64,000 bases of DNA from Batillaria attramentaria (lineage: Eukaryota; Mollusca; Gastropoda; Batillariidae). A program made the position numbers and the translations under genes. This document shows, one piece after another, positions 22,280 through 33,279 of this stretch. The notes beneath the pieces were generated by a model that had not been told where the DNA came from, did no database searches, and saw only the letters and a program-made list of their open reading frames with translations. The stretch is taken from assembly GCA_018292915.2 (NCBI GenBank), contig JACVVK020000034.1:2067501-2131500 (forward strand), written 5' to 3'. Numbering within the stretch: the stretch's first letter is position 1; the number at the start of each line of letters is the position of its first letter.

Positions 22280-25020
22280 ATCCCCTTTCTCTCCAACCCA
22301 CACCTGGTAATTAACAGCACACACCACTGCACCCTGCACTGTCTTTTCATCGCAATAGCCATCGGAAGAAATTTTGCTTCCAAGACATCCTTCGTCTTTA
22401 CTCCGACGAGTCCGCTTCATTTCCTTGCAAATGTGTTGCGCGGCGTACGTTCTCTTTGTGCTTCTGCCTTGCCACACGCTTGATGAGAATGCATTATTCA
22501 TGTATTGTCTTTAAAGCTGGCGTTTTCTGCAGATTCGATCCGGTCTATGGGATTGGCCGGGGCAAATCTGGACTAGTTCCCTTTGTTGCATTTTCCCCTT
22601 GATTCTATTCAGCGCAGGCACGGCACATGCATAGTGTTCGTGGATTGAAAATAAAATGAACGGTGCTTGCTTAGAGGCAGCTTGTCAAGCTGGAAGGCAG
22701 CTTCTAAGGGTTGCGATGGTTTAGTGACATCGCAGGACGGAGTGTGGGCGTCGGCTTATATTTGAAGTCAGAGGCTCAGGGGGTTTACTTTGTGCTTACC
22801 GTACAGACTATTCTGTCATTGAAGAAGCACTCTAGCTTCAAACCCGCTCAAACTCGTCATTACACTGTGTGGCCGTTTTCAGGTACAGTGCGCAGAACCA
22901 TAAGCACCAGCGTTCATCCGCTTGACTGTACCAGTTAGGGAATTAGTTCCCTCATTTTCGTCAAGCTGTCGTTGTACGTGCACTAAAGTGGGGCGCAGAT
23001 GCGTCATCCCTACACGCGTCTTTGGCAGGGAACACTCCCGTCGTCATCGACTGTGAGGAACAGCTGTCACGAACGGATAATTTTAAGATTCGTTCTTTGT
23101 TTTTGCTGTGCGGAATGGGTAATTGTGGCAGGCATTCTCGTGAGGTCGTGCGAGAAGTAATGTTATTAACACAAATTCTTCCCCGAGGGTGCAGGTGGTA
23201 TTAGCTGCCTGTATTCGGATCCGGCCTTCGACACGGCTCGGTTAATCTAACCGTAAGCGATGGCCAGCTAACGCCACTCAGCTTGGTTAGAGGGAGCCAG
23301 CGGAGGTCACGTTTACGTACAGACGGTGGAAAAAGGTAGGCACTGTTGTCATGTTTGCGTGCTAGCTGGTGTCCACAGACGATAGGGGGAGTGGCGAGCG
23401 AGTCTCGTTATGTCTCTACATACTGCGTTGTCTGCGACTGTGAGTCGTAGTTCCTGTATTCTTGAATACACCTGCCATATGCGTTCTCTGTAAGGAGCTG
23501 TGCTCAGGAATTGACACCGTTCGGTTCAAGGCCTTTCACGACTTCCAGTCTGTCTGTTCGCAGCGTGCTGAATACGCTCTGGTCAGACTTCCGTCCTGTC
23601 CGCGCTAACCACAAAGTGTTTCATCAAATCTAACTGGTCCATCTTACAGTTTGGCATTTGACGTTTTGCCATGTACGCAAGGTGTGAAAACCCATTCTTT
23701 ATCGATACTGCGCTTTGAACGTTTCCAATCCAGGAAGACATGGTCAGACGCTTGGTCACAGACACTTTCCATGTTTTTAGCGCATTTCTCACCACACTTC
23801 TCTGGCAACATTTCTGAGTCGTTCACTGTGTGTGAATGAACTTCTTTCTTACGAGGCTGGCAAAACTGAGCATACAAAGATTGCTGGTGGTTTGATGTTG
23901 AAGTGTGAGTGCATGACGGACACGTGTCATGTTCTGACTGCTTTTTGTGAGTGGATTACCGTGATCAGCACACCATTGTGACAACATGAAGACCGACCCT
24001 GTTCTCAAGAAGGTAACTGAAGTTAGGGCGAAGGACAACTGTTACTTGTACTTGGTATGTTACAATGATAAGTATACATATCGACGACAGTAATGAAGGT
24101 CGGGAGCTGGGAGTCTGCTGTGATTCAGGATTTGTGGGCGTTCATTTTTAGTGTTCCTCGTTAGTATTGCTGTGGACAATTTACATTCAATTCAGATTGT
24201 CTAGTACTGACTGTGGGGTCAATGTATTCTCCATCAGTATCTGCCTTCACAAATTCGCCCAAGAATGACGATGACCCGTCGTCACCCAAGAAGTAGCTGT
24301 ACGAGTTCTTTGTCTACGTGACTTCTCCATTTCCTCTCCTTCCGTTTCCTAGTTAGAGTTTCTCCATATGCTCCCGTTCCCAAATGCCGTCCACCAGGGA
24401 ACGCCTTCCCCGGTAGCCTTGTTGACCACTTTCTGTCGCAGCGCAGGATTTGTCGCGGTTCCCCAATCAGCCAGTGTGGACTTGGTCTTGATAGAGGTTA
24501 GGACTCGAGTAGGACGGAGATGAGCTGTACGCCGACTGTGCGGCTTGGAGTCGTGCTTGGGATTGGAGATTAGGCAGTAGGGGCTCCCGCCAGGACTGGC
24601 TGCAGCTTCAGATGAGTGTGTGATAGGAGCGGGTCGCGGCCCGCTGGTAATTGTGCCTCATCTCCCGAATCTTCATGAGCGGTTGTTAAGGGTTAGTGGG
24701 CAGTCCTAGAGCCTGCCCATTGTCATCTGGAGAAAGGGTCTAAGCGCTGTGGATTGATAGGCGCTTATGCCCGTTTTTTTTTTGTTTTTTTTTTTTCCCT
24801 CCCGGATGGCGCTATTCGTGTGTACGCGCGAGGGGTAGGGGTAGGGGCAAGATCTGAGGACTTAAAGTTGAATTTCTGCCCGTTCCCAAACCGTACTGAT
24901 ACAGCGGTGCTGCATGTTCCACTGCTGGTCACACATCCTTTTGCATGTTTCTGTTTGTTTGGGGGTTAGCGGAAGGTCATCAAAACGTGTTCTGGGATTA
25001 TCTTTAATGCTCTTCCTTTG
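22280..25020. other. longest stretch without recognised repeats
   Basis: Mixed-composition sequence with few simple repeats. On the minus strand, 23644-23955 is open for about 100 codons with a cysteine-rich, non-repetitive composition (C-x2-C near its start). It matches no family I recognise and lacks a convincing splice context. Nothing else can be supported here. Confidence 0.4.
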
Positions 25021-25022
25021 GT

Positions 25023-25292
25023 AGAATTCTCAGGAAATCTTTTTCCTACGCTTCAGTAGCGAATCCAGACTTGGAGCCAAACATTTGCGCTGTCTTTGTT
25101 GTAAACGCCCAACTCGACCACCGTGACCCAACCAACCCACTCCTATTCCGAGGCACTGCAACAGATGATCCAGCCGCACTTGCATTTGCCTACGAATTTG
25201 TCCTCAGTGTCAGCCTCATGCACCCTGGATTTCACCCTCCATTCCCTGAAGACGAAAGCTTTGAAGGATTGCGTTGTTTAGGTCCGCCGTGA
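25023..25292 (+). other. unidentified open frame, about 89 codons
   Basis: The frame is open from at least 25023 to a TGA at 25290-25292. Its composition is protein-like and non-repetitive, with a segment around LEPNICAVFVVNAQLDHRDP and an acidic/proline-rich end (FHPPFPEDESFEGL). No ATG start, domain or splice site is evident. It could be a decayed retrocopy or transposon fragment, or it could be chance. Confidence 0.25.
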
Positions 25293-26191
25293 TCGATGGT
25301 TACCTTGGGATTTCACAAAGTTAGACTTCAGTCAGCCGTTGGCGCCCAGTCTTGATTACCACATAGAGTGGGGCTGTCATGAATGCACACTATAAATAAC
25401 ATTTCCCCTCACTACCCTGTATTTCGTGTTGATTGACCCAAGAACATCTGCCGCCTTGCCGAGTCGCTGTCATTCTCCATGTATTTTCGAGGGCCGGGCG
25501 AGCGATTTTCGGTCTTCTCTGACGTCACGCTGGTGACAGACCTCATCTTTTAGGACCTCCAGTAATGACGTCCGGTGGAGCGAATGACAGAGAGTGATTC
25601 TTTCTCGATAACCTCTAGCGAAACCTTTTCCTTTTAACAGCTATTTGCATGAGACAGATGGGAGTTCTCGCGTCCTGCGACAAAGCCGTATGTTTTTTGG
25701 GTTTTTTGGGGGGTCCCCCCCCCCCCTAGTTCTCCTCCCTCTATCCTTTCCTACGCTGTCTCGTCTTTCTGTGTCGCCGTTAGGTCGCTTTGTCTGTCTG
25801 AATCTCCAATGAATATGCATCGAGAGGAGAAGCCAGTCTTGAGCGTCGCACAGGAGTGCCATGTTTTTGACAGGTCCGCACCTATTTTTAGGATGGCGGG
25901 TTGTTGCCAACTCCCTCGTCTGCAGTCAAGTCAGATGGAAGACTGTTCACCTGAATATTGATGCTGCGGCTGTACGGGGAGTGATCTGATTAGTAACTTG
26001 GAACGTACGGAACGGTCTTGAGTGCGGCAAACTTAACGTTGTCCGTGTGCTTGACTGAGAAATACTCAGCATTTCTCTGTCAGTTCACATCGTGCTTTTC
26101 AGAGTAGTACCGTTCTAAAGTTATGGTTCAGTGGCTCTTTCGCGTATTTTCCACTCTAGTATCGGCGAAAGGCGTGTACGTGACAGACAGA

Positions 26192-26261
26192 CATACAGAC
26201 AGACACACAGACAGACAGACACACACACACACACACACACACACATTCACACACACACACA

Positions 26262-26310
<49 letters not shown>
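26192..26310. repeat. (CAGA)n and (CA)n microsatellite
   Basis: ACAGACAGAC repeats grade into an imperfect CA array with a short CGCG interruption. Confidence 0.9.
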
Positions 26311-26311
<1 letters not shown>

Positions 26312-26381
26312 GTCAAACATACCCACTCACCATTTCAACGTATATTGCAGCATCTACCTCCTTGTGAATCTCTGCACTGAC

Positions 26382-26546
26382 GGCCGGGGTGGTCGAATGG
26401 TAGAGCGGTTGACTTCTAATGCTCGGGTCGTGAGTTCGATCCCGGCTGGGGCCAAATATTTGAACTGGCTTTTTCATCGTTGCCCCGTCTTTTATATCAC
26501 CCTATGTGGTGGAAAAGGACGTTAAACCCCCAAACACCCACCCACC
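26382..26546 (+). mobile_element. SINE family C, copy 7, with TSD
   Basis: Full copy: GGCCGGGGTGGTCGAATGGT head, B box GAGTTCGATCCC, and 3' end GGACGTTAAACCCCCAAACA. CTGCACTGAC at 26372-26381 and 26547-26556 forms the target site duplication. Confidence 0.9.
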
Positions 26547-27138
26547 CTGCACTGACGCCCCCCCCCCCCCCCCCGCTCAAATCTGACATGAATTATCAAA
26601 TCCACCTACTGTTAGAAATGGGTCTCATTGACACAAACACCATCATCTCCCCCCCCCCCCCAAAGAGAGAGAGAGGAGGAGGAGAGGAGAGGGGAGGGGG
26701 GAGTAGAAGATGGAAGATGTCTGAGAGTGGATTTGGTATTAGGAGTGCGGCTTTCGCTGAGTTAGTTGTCTGACACGTGAATCTGACAGCCCTGCGAATC
26801 TGCCTCGTGGGGTGGGATATTGACGGCCCCCGAAGCCCCAAAGCAGACGACATGCAGATGCTTAAATTGACAGTCGAACGCGGCTTCATCCCACAAAACT
26901 CCCTCCCCGCCCATCCCCCGGTCAGCAATTATACAGCACCAGTGGCATTCACAACAAAAAATGGTAACAAGCAATCTGCATTTAAGGCAAGAATTTTTCG
27001 GTTGGGTTTCCGCCCGCTCGTCGGGATGCACCGAATGGGGATACAGGGGACGAGAGAAGCAGTCAGAATTCGAACGCAATCAAAAGTGGTGTGAAGTGTC
27101 AAGATGAGGGGGAACAAAGACAAAAAAGAAATTCTTCG

Positions 27139-27366
27139 GGCGGCTAGGGTTAATACCAGGTCTTTCGGTCAGAGGACATTTCAGTATCAAGCCCTTCTTG
27201 TCTGGAATTCTCTTCCCCTCTGCCCCCGCAATTCTCCTACTTTACTCTCCTTCAGAACCCAGCTGAAAACGTACTTGCTCCACGCCGCCGCTGAGTCTGC
27301 ATCCCTCTGACCGAGAGATTTAGTATCCTTGTAACCCATAGCCAGTTTGAGTGCAGCACAGCTTGG

Positions 27367-27397
<31 letters not shown>

Positions 27398-27590
27398 AGC
27401 GAGCGCGCGCGCGCGTCTGCTGGTTGCCGCCTTATGTGCTCTCCATATATGTATTATATTTATGTGTCTATATCTGTGTCCTCATAATTTATACTAAAAT
27501 CTTAGATGTCGCTTTATAAAGTGCTTAGAACCCACAATGTCGGGGATTTCGCGCTATATAAGGATTATTATTATTATTATTCCCTACATG
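27139..27590 (+). mobile_element. 3' end of an L2/CR1-like LINE
   Basis: A short frame ending at the TGA at about 27310 encodes the FGQRTFQYQALLVWNSLP...SFRTQLKTYLL pattern. This is the conserved C-terminal tail of L2/CR1-type polymerases. The 3' UTR carries (GT)n/(GC)n at 27370-27416 and ends GTGCTTAGAACCC...CGCGCTATATAAGG (ATT)n at 27572-27590. It is severely 5'-truncated. The RTE-like LINE is inserted at its ATT tail. Confidence 0.7.
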
Positions 27591-30500
27591 GTCCAACCTT
27601 TGTCGTGGGGTAGTGGCTTGTGTACCTCAATGACCCAGAGAGCTACGCCAGCGGGAGCACGTGCTCCTGGCAGGGTCACCCAAGCTGGACAGGTCGAAGG
27701 GTAGAGGTCAGACGAATGTGGACCACCTCTCCAAGAGGCTAAACGGGTTTGCGTAGGGTTAACAGCCCTACCTGTAAAAAAACATAACGTTACAGAAGCA
27801 TCGACAGCAACAAACCAAAACATTCACCTGGGCAAGGAAGGGTCTCCATCCCGGAGACCTATGACGCATTGCAGTGAAAGCCGAAAGGAAGCTGCAAGGC
27901 CGACCCCCCTTCTAACACCCAGGACAATGACGAGAGTAGCCACATGGAACATCAGGACAATGTATGAAGTAGGAAGGACCATACAAGTAGCAAGAGAGAT
28001 GAAGAACTACAAGATAGGAGTACTGGGACTGAGTGAGACAAGGTGGCTACAGACAGGACAGCTGAGATTTTCATCGGGAGAGCAATTGCTGTACTCGGGA
28101 CACACAGAGGATGGAGCCCCCCACACTGAGGGCGTGGCCCTGATGCTGGCACCGGAGGCACAGCGGGCACTCATCGGCTGGGAACCTGTCAACTCCCGCA
28201 TCATCACAGCCAAATTCATCACCAAGAAGAAAGACATCAAGCTAAACATCATCCAGTGCTACGCTCCCACCAATGATGCGGAAGAGGAGAAAAAAGACGA
28301 CTTCTACCAACAACTACAGACAGTGATAGATAGAGGAGGAGCCAAGGACATGACCATACTGATGGGAGACTTCAACGCCAAGATTGGATCAGACAACACA
28401 GGCTATGAGAACACCATGGGAACACACGGACTGGGACAGATGAACGAAAATGGCGAGCGCTTTGCAGACTTCTGTGCCCTGAACCAGCTAGTGATAGGAG
28501 GCAGCATCTTCCCACACAAGCGCATCCACAAGGCCACATGGAGATCGCCGGACCATGTCACGGAGAACCAGATTGATCACATCTGCATCAGCCGGAAGTT
28601 CAGGAGATCGTGGCGAGATGTGCGCGTGATGAGGGGTGCCGATGTATCATCAGACCACCACCTTCTTGCTACAACACTGAGACTTCGGCTTAAGAGACAC
28701 ACCAACGCCAACAACACATGGACCAGGTACAACGTTGGCCTACTCAGGAACACAGAGACACAAGCAGCATTCCGGATCAGCCTTTCCAACAGGTTCCAGC
28801 CACTGCAAGACCTGATAGAAGACAGTGGAATGGATATCGAGACACAGTGGGAACACAGCAAGAAACTCTGGCACGACACATGCGAAGAGGTCCTTGGCAA
28901 GAGAAAGACCCAACACAAGGAATGGATCTCTGCTGATACCATCCAGAAGCTGGAAGTTAGGAAAAAGAAGAAAACTGCACTGAACACGAGCCGAACAAGA
29001 AGAGCTAAGGCAAAGGCACAGGAAGAATACACAGCAGCTGACAGAGAAGTGAAGAGGAGCACCAGAAAGGACAAGAGGGACTACATCGACAACCTGGCCA
29101 ATCAAGCAGAGGAAGCAGCCGGACAAGGGAACCTAAAAGACCTGTACCAGGTGACCAAAAAGCTCGCGGGCAAGTTTCAGCAGACAGACAAACCAGTGAA
29201 GGACAAGAACGGGCACCCACTGACAACAACTGAGGAACAGCTGAAGCGATGGGCAGAACACTTCAGGGAGCTGTTAAATCGCCCCATCCCTGAAACACCA
29301 CCAGACATCCCGCCAGCTGAGACAGAACTACCCATCAACTGCGACAAGCCCTCTAAGGCGGAGATCAGGAAAGCCATCATGACACTGAGAAATGGGAAAG
29401 CTGCAGGGCCAGACGAGATACCAGCAGAAGCCATCAAAGCAGACACAGAGACAGCCGTCAACATGCTGCACAGCCTATTCAGCAAGATCTGGGAGAAGGA
29501 AGAGGTGCCAGCCCAGTGGAAAGAAGGGATCGTCATCAAGCTGCCAAAGAAAGGGGATCTCAGGGACTGCAGCAACTACCGAGGGATCATGCTCCTGTCA
29601 GTGCCAGGCAAGGTTCTCAACAGAATTCTACTGGAGAGGATGAGGGAGGCAGTCGACCCTATGCTCCGAGACCAGCAGGCGGGCTTTCGCAGGAACAGGT
29701 CCTGCGCTGACCAGATCGCCAGCCTACGCATCATTGTTGAGCAGTCACTGGAGTGGAACTCCCCCCTCTACATCAACTTCATAGACTATGAGAAGGCCTT
29801 CGACAGTGTAGACAGAGAGGCGCTGTGGAAGCTGCTAAGGCACTATGGAGTTCCCGGGAAGATCATCTCCCTGATCCAGTGCACCTACAAAGACATGAGC
29901 TGCAGGATTGCCCATGCCGGCCAGTTGTCAGAAAGCTTCGAGGTGAAGACCGGAGTCCGCCAGGGATGCCTGTTGTCCCCGTTCCTCTTCCTCCTGGTCA
30001 TCGACTGGATCATGAAGACCACCACAACAGGCAGGAAAAACGGGATACAGTGGACACTCTGGGCGCAGCTGGATGACCTCGACTTTGCGGACGACCTGGC
30101 GCTCCTGTCTCACAGCCACAGCCAGATGCAGGACAAGACTACATGCCTGGAAGCCACATCAGCCGGAACAGGGCTCAAGATCAACAGGAGGAAAACCGAG
30201 CTGATGAAGATCAACACCACTGCCAACACACCAGTCACAGTCGGTGGAGAGCCCATCAGGGAGGTAGAGTCCTTTGTCTACCTGGGGAGTGTGGTTGATG
30301 GACAGGGAGGCACAGACCGAGACGTCACAGCCAGAATCGGCAAGGCAAGAGCAGCAATGGTCATGCTGAAGAATATCTGGGCATCCAAAGTTGTCAGCAT
30401 AAGAACCAAACTTCGCATCTTCAACTCCAACGTGAAGTCAGTTCTGCTTTACGGATGCGAAACATGGAGGACAACGAAGACGATGCAGCAGAAGATCCAG

Positions 30501-30890
30501 ACATTTCTCAACACCTGTCTGAGGCGCATCTTCAACATCCGATGGCCAGAGAAGATCCGGAACGAAGAGCTGTGGGAGCGAGCAGGGCAGGAACCAGCGG
30601 CCAAGCAGATCCTGCGGAGGAAGTGGGGCTGGATTGGACACACCCTCAGGAAGCCAGCATCCAGCACCACACGCCAAGCCCTGACATGGAACCCACAGGG
30701 GAAAAGGAAGAGAGGCCGGCCTCGCAACAGCTGGAGGCGGGACACTGAGGCAGAGTTATATAAGCAGGGGACCAACTGGACTGGAGTGGCAAGAATAGCC
30801 CAGAACAGAGTGCGATGGCGAAGGGTTGTCGATGGCCTATGCTCCACGTGGAGCCAGGGGCCCCCCCTAAGTAATTATTATTATTATTAT
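27591..30890 (+). mobile_element. RTE-like non-LTR retrotransposon, near full length
   Basis: The element starts at about CCCTACATGGTCCAACC, with a 5' untranslated region of about 270 bp. It has one long ORF encoding apurinic-type endonuclease plus reverse transcriptase, and it ends in a trinucleotide (ATT)n tail. It is bounded on both sides by (ATT)n (27572-27590 and about 30874-30891), so it sits in or at an ATT tract. The single ORF, short 3' end and simple-repeat tail fit the RTE clade. It lies in sense orientation within the inferred host intron. The intact ORF suggests recent insertion. Confidence 0.8.
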
Positions 30891-30944
30891 TGTTGTTGTT
30901 GTTTCCGATGGCATTACATGCTTAGGTTGCATCGGAACTGGTGA
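27861..30944 (+). CDS. RTE-like endonuclease/reverse transcriptase polyprotein
   Basis: This 1027-codon ORF supports target-primed reverse transcription. The endonuclease domain (about residues 22-280) shows WNIRT (N30), SETRW (E59), MGDFN (D170, N172), IDH near 239 and SDHH near 265. The reverse transcriptase (about 500-790) shows GPDEIPAE, the AGFRRNRS segment, FIDYEKAFDSV (640-650), GVRQGCLLSP and the catalytic FADD (742-745). A thumb and C-terminal region follow, with YLGS, LLYGCETW and KRGRPRNSWRR; I see no RNase H. All catalytic residues I can identify are present. The start ATG at 27861 is the first in frame, but the Met at residue 23 (just before RVATWNIRT) is an alternative. The natural protein probably ends near residue 1000: after a C7 run at 30861-30867 the frame misses TAAGTAA and reads through the ATT tail (Tyr then Cys run) into flanking DNA. 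Clade assignment rests on motif memory. Confidence 0.85.
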   Translation: MTHCSESRKEAARPTPLLTPRTMTRVATWNIRTMYEVGRTIQVAREMKNYKIGVLGLSETRWLQTGQLRFSSGEQLLYSGHTEDGAPHTEGVALMLAPEAQRALIGWEPVNSRIITAKFITKKKDIKLNIIQCYAPTNDAEEEKKDDFYQQLQTVIDRGGAKDMTILMGDFNAKIGSDNTGYENTMGTHGLGQMNENGERFADFCALNQLVIGGSIFPHKRIHKATWRSPDHVTENQIDHICISRKFRRSWRDVRVMRGADVSSDHHLLATTLRLRLKRHTNANNTWTRYNVGLLRNTETQAAFRISLSNRFQPLQDLIEDSGMDIETQWEHSKKLWHDTCEEVLGKRKTQHKEWISADTIQKLEVRKKKKTALNTSRTRRAKAKAQEEYTAADREVKRSTRKDKRDYIDNLANQAEEAAGQGNLKDLYQVTKKLAGKFQQTDKPVKDKNGHPLTTTEEQLKRWAEHFRELLNRPIPETPPDIPPAETELPINCDKPSKAEIRKAIMTLRNGKAAGPDEIPAEAIKADTETAVNMLHSLFSKIWEKEEVPAQWKEGIVIKLPKKGDLRDCSNYRGIMLLSVPGKVLNRILLERMREAVDPMLRDQQAGFRRNRSCADQIASLRIIVEQSLEWNSPLYINFIDYEKAFDSVDREALWKLLRHYGVPGKIISLIQCTYKDMSCRIAHAGQLSESFEVKTGVRQGCLLSPFLFLLVIDWIMKTTTTGRKNGIQWTLWAQLDDLDFADDLALLSHSHSQMQDKTTCLEATSAGTGLKINRRKTELMKINTTANTPVTVGGEPIREVESFVYLGSVVDGQGGTDRDVTARIGKARAAMVMLKNIWASKVVSIRTKLRIFNSNVKSVLLYGCETWRTTKTMQQKIQTFLNTCLRRIFNIRWPEKIRNEELWERAGQEPAAKQILRRKWGWIGHTLRKPASSTTRQALTWNPQGKRKRGRPRNSWRRDTEAELYKQGTNWTGVARIAQNRVRWRRVVDGLCSTWSQGPPLSNYYYYYCCCCFRWHYMLRLHRNW

Positions 30945-31061
30945 GAGAGGAACAAGGATTGCTGACGATGTTTTTGAGGAGTGCAGGATACAGCAGTTGA
31001 GCGCTGCACCAGTCAGAGAAGAATCAGGTTTTGCCAGGCGGGCAGTTTGTTCGGGTTGACT

Positions 31062-31243
31062 GGGAACCGGGATAGCTGAGCTTGTAAAGCGTTGGACTTG
31101 CAATGCTCGGGTCGTGAGTTCTGATCCCGGCTGGGACCCGAAACTTTGTGCTGGCTTTTTTTCTCGTTGTCCCGTATTTGAGTGTGGTGTGTGGTGTGTG
31201 GTGACAAAAGACATTAAAAGGACGTATAACCTCTGAACTTCCA
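31062..31243 (+). mobile_element. SINE family C, copy 8 (diverged)
   Basis: The head is AACCGGGATAGCTGAGCTTG, the B box is GAGTTCTGATCCC, and the body has GTGCTGGC...CTCGTTGTCCCG. The 3' part is altered (GACAAAAGACATTAAAAGG). An older subtype. Confidence 0.75.
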
Positions 31244-31262
31244 CTTAAACTACTGGTGAATG

Positions 31263-31366
31263 ACAGTAAGTCCATGACATCATTTTAGGGCAAAAGAGGT
31301 GATTTCAGACTGAAAGACGTTGACGTAATGGCCGTTGTCCTCAAATCACGTCAATGGACTTACTGT
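31263..31366. mobile_element. 104-bp palindromic MITE-like element
   Basis: ACAGTAAGTCCATGAC at 31263 and its near reverse complement GTCAATGGACTTACTGT ending at 31366 form terminal inverted repeats. Inner arms (AGGTGATTTCAG and CCTCAAATCAC) extend the foldback. There is no coding capacity. It is probably a small non-autonomous DNA transposon. Confidence 0.65.
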
Positions 31367-31853
31367 GTTTTGCCATTACACGGCAGAATTATGTGGAACA
31401 AGCGGTGGGGTGGACAGTTTTAGACATCCAGGAGAGTTGGTATAATTATGCACTATGTTCAGTCACTCTTGTGTCTGAGACGTGAAACGCCAGTGAAACC
31501 AGAGACACGATATCAAGATTAGGGCAGATGAAAGAAGAAGAAGGAGGGGGGGGGGGGGGAACCGGAAAAAATCTCAAAGGACAATAGCAGCTGATTGCAA
31601 CATCCATACACGAAGCATACCGGAAATGACATTTTTTCCCCCCCAGTCGATTTTTTTGTGTGTGTGTTTTGTTTTGCGGTGCCCAAGAACTGGCCGACCT
31701 CTCATCCTTCATTCTGGACAGGCGGTACAGCCAGGGCGGCGGCCGTCTGACGTTGCGGGCATATTACCAAACCCATGCGGATCCTAATACAATCGTCATG
31801 ATTGAGTTTACCGAGACATGCAAGCAAACCGTGGCGCGTGACATCGCTGATTT

Positions 31854-31942
31854 GTCTCTCTCTCTCTTTCTCTTTGCTTCTCTCTCTCTCTCTCTCTCTG
31901 CTTCTCTCTCTCTCTCTCTTTCTTTCTCTCTCTCTCTCTCTC
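31854..31942. repeat. (CT)n polypyrimidine tract
   Basis: TCTC repeats with TTTC and GCTT interruptions. Confidence 0.9.
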
Positions 31943-32195
31943 CTGTCCATTTATGTGTTGCCGTGTGCATGGGCCGGTGACTGTGATGCATGTATTCTGG
32001 TATTGATTTTGGGGGGCTATGGGTGAGTGGTTTGAAACGACGCTTGAAATGACAGTTTACGTAAACGGTAGGCGTTTGATCGTCCCGATAAACCAGGATT
32101 TCTTTTCTGGAAAGCAGAGGTTGTTTGCGCTTTTATACTCCCAGGATCCCTCATTGGCAGGCTTGAAGAGCTTGATCGGAAAGGTGTGAGGGGTT

Positions 32196-32478
32196 TGTTT
32201 TGTTTTTACTACTTTATTATCCCTTTCGGGAAATCCGGGCTGCTTCCCGGAAGCGCGTCGCCGCGGTGCAGCGCCACCCAATACCTATCCTGTAAAATTT
32301 TTTTATAACAATTTTGCTGGGGGAGGAAAGCAGGATAACCCGGAGAGAAACCCCCGATGAGCAGCCCGGTAGGCAGGAAAAACCGGTATCACATGTCACA
32401 AGCTCGACCTGGGCTCGAACCCACGCTTCATCGCCATGACATTGGTGACGGCCGTTTAGTAGCGCAGCGGCTAAATCC
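32196..32478 (-). mobile_element. SINE family J, reverse full copy
   Basis: Read on the minus strand, it starts with a tRNA-like head (TTAGCCGCTGCGCTACTAAA, B box GGGTTCGAGCCC). It continues through a body of about 200 bp and ends CCCGAAAGGGATAATAAAGTAG plus an AAAAC tail. The 3' part recurs in opposite orientation at 33280-33457. Confidence 0.75.
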
Positions 32479-32484
32479 GAATAT

Positions 32485-32486
<2 letters not shown>

Positions 32487-32536
<50 letters not shown>

Positions 32537-32553
32537 GTGCGTGCGCGCGCGCG
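32487..32553. repeat. (GT)n(GC)n tract
   Basis: About 24 GT units followed by alternating CG and a short (CCGT)n. Z-DNA-prone. Confidence 0.9.
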
Positions 32554-32934
32554 TCCGTCCGTCCGTCCTGACCTTCTGTGTGCTAAATGCTCATCTCTCT
32601 GCTGTATGATGGAGCGTCTGTCGCTGGTGAGCCAGGTGACGATCCGTCAGTGGTGATTGTTGCGTGCGTAACAGCGTATTGAACACACCTGTCATGGCGG
32701 CCTCACCTGGGTCTGGTTACGTGATGCGAGACATTGAGCTGCATTTAATCCGATCTGCTGTCCGTGGAATTTGCCGCGTGTGTATTTTGGGCTAGACCTC
32801 ACCTGCCAGTGCATCGTCCTCCGAAGAACCCTTGCTCTTGACAGTGTTCTCAATGTGGGGCTGTAATTTTATCAAGTCTGTGTCCAAATCCAAATTTGGA
32901 GAAAAGGCGCTCAGCATTCTTGAGATCTCAGGTC

Positions 32935-33243
32935 AGGTCAGGTCAGTTCAGGGTAGTGTCTAGGTGATGTTAAGTTGCAGTATTTGCTGTGTATGCGCTT
33001 AGTATTAATGTTTGTTTTACCTAGTTGTAACTGCTATTTGTTTTCTACGCTTTTTTGTGTGCGTGTAATCGGGAGTTCGATAAATTAGCATGAAGGTGCA
33101 GCGTCTCCTGCATGTAATAGTTTTATACTGCCCCGTAGACCAGTTTGCATCAGTTGTCCAACGTTACATTTTTCCCCCAAGCAGGCACAAAGCCGCGAAT
33201 TAGTCTTTGTGGTTTGCGCGGCGTTAAGCCCTAAAAACTCACA
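32935..33243 (+). mobile_element. repeat family D, copy 3 (uninterrupted)
   Basis: The most complete copy: it begins at about CAGGTCAGTTCAGGG, passes TATTTGCTGTGTATGCGCTTAG, TGAAGGTGCAGCGTC and CAGTTTGCATCAGTTG, and ends CCCTAAAAACTCAC. It shows the pre-insertion order of the split copy at 17889-18604. Confidence 0.7.
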
Positions 33244-33279
33244 AACGGTATCTCTGCGCTGGGAAAGCCCATACGCGCG

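Noticed and set aside
23583..24038. Minus-strand cysteine-rich frames in three phases as a possible gene
   Set aside because: No domain recognised, frames shift repeatedly, and no credible splice sites or start. Noted only as an open region.
28577..29126. Minus-strand frames opposite the LINE ORF
   Set aside because: They are antisense shadows of the endonuclease/RT coding sequence.
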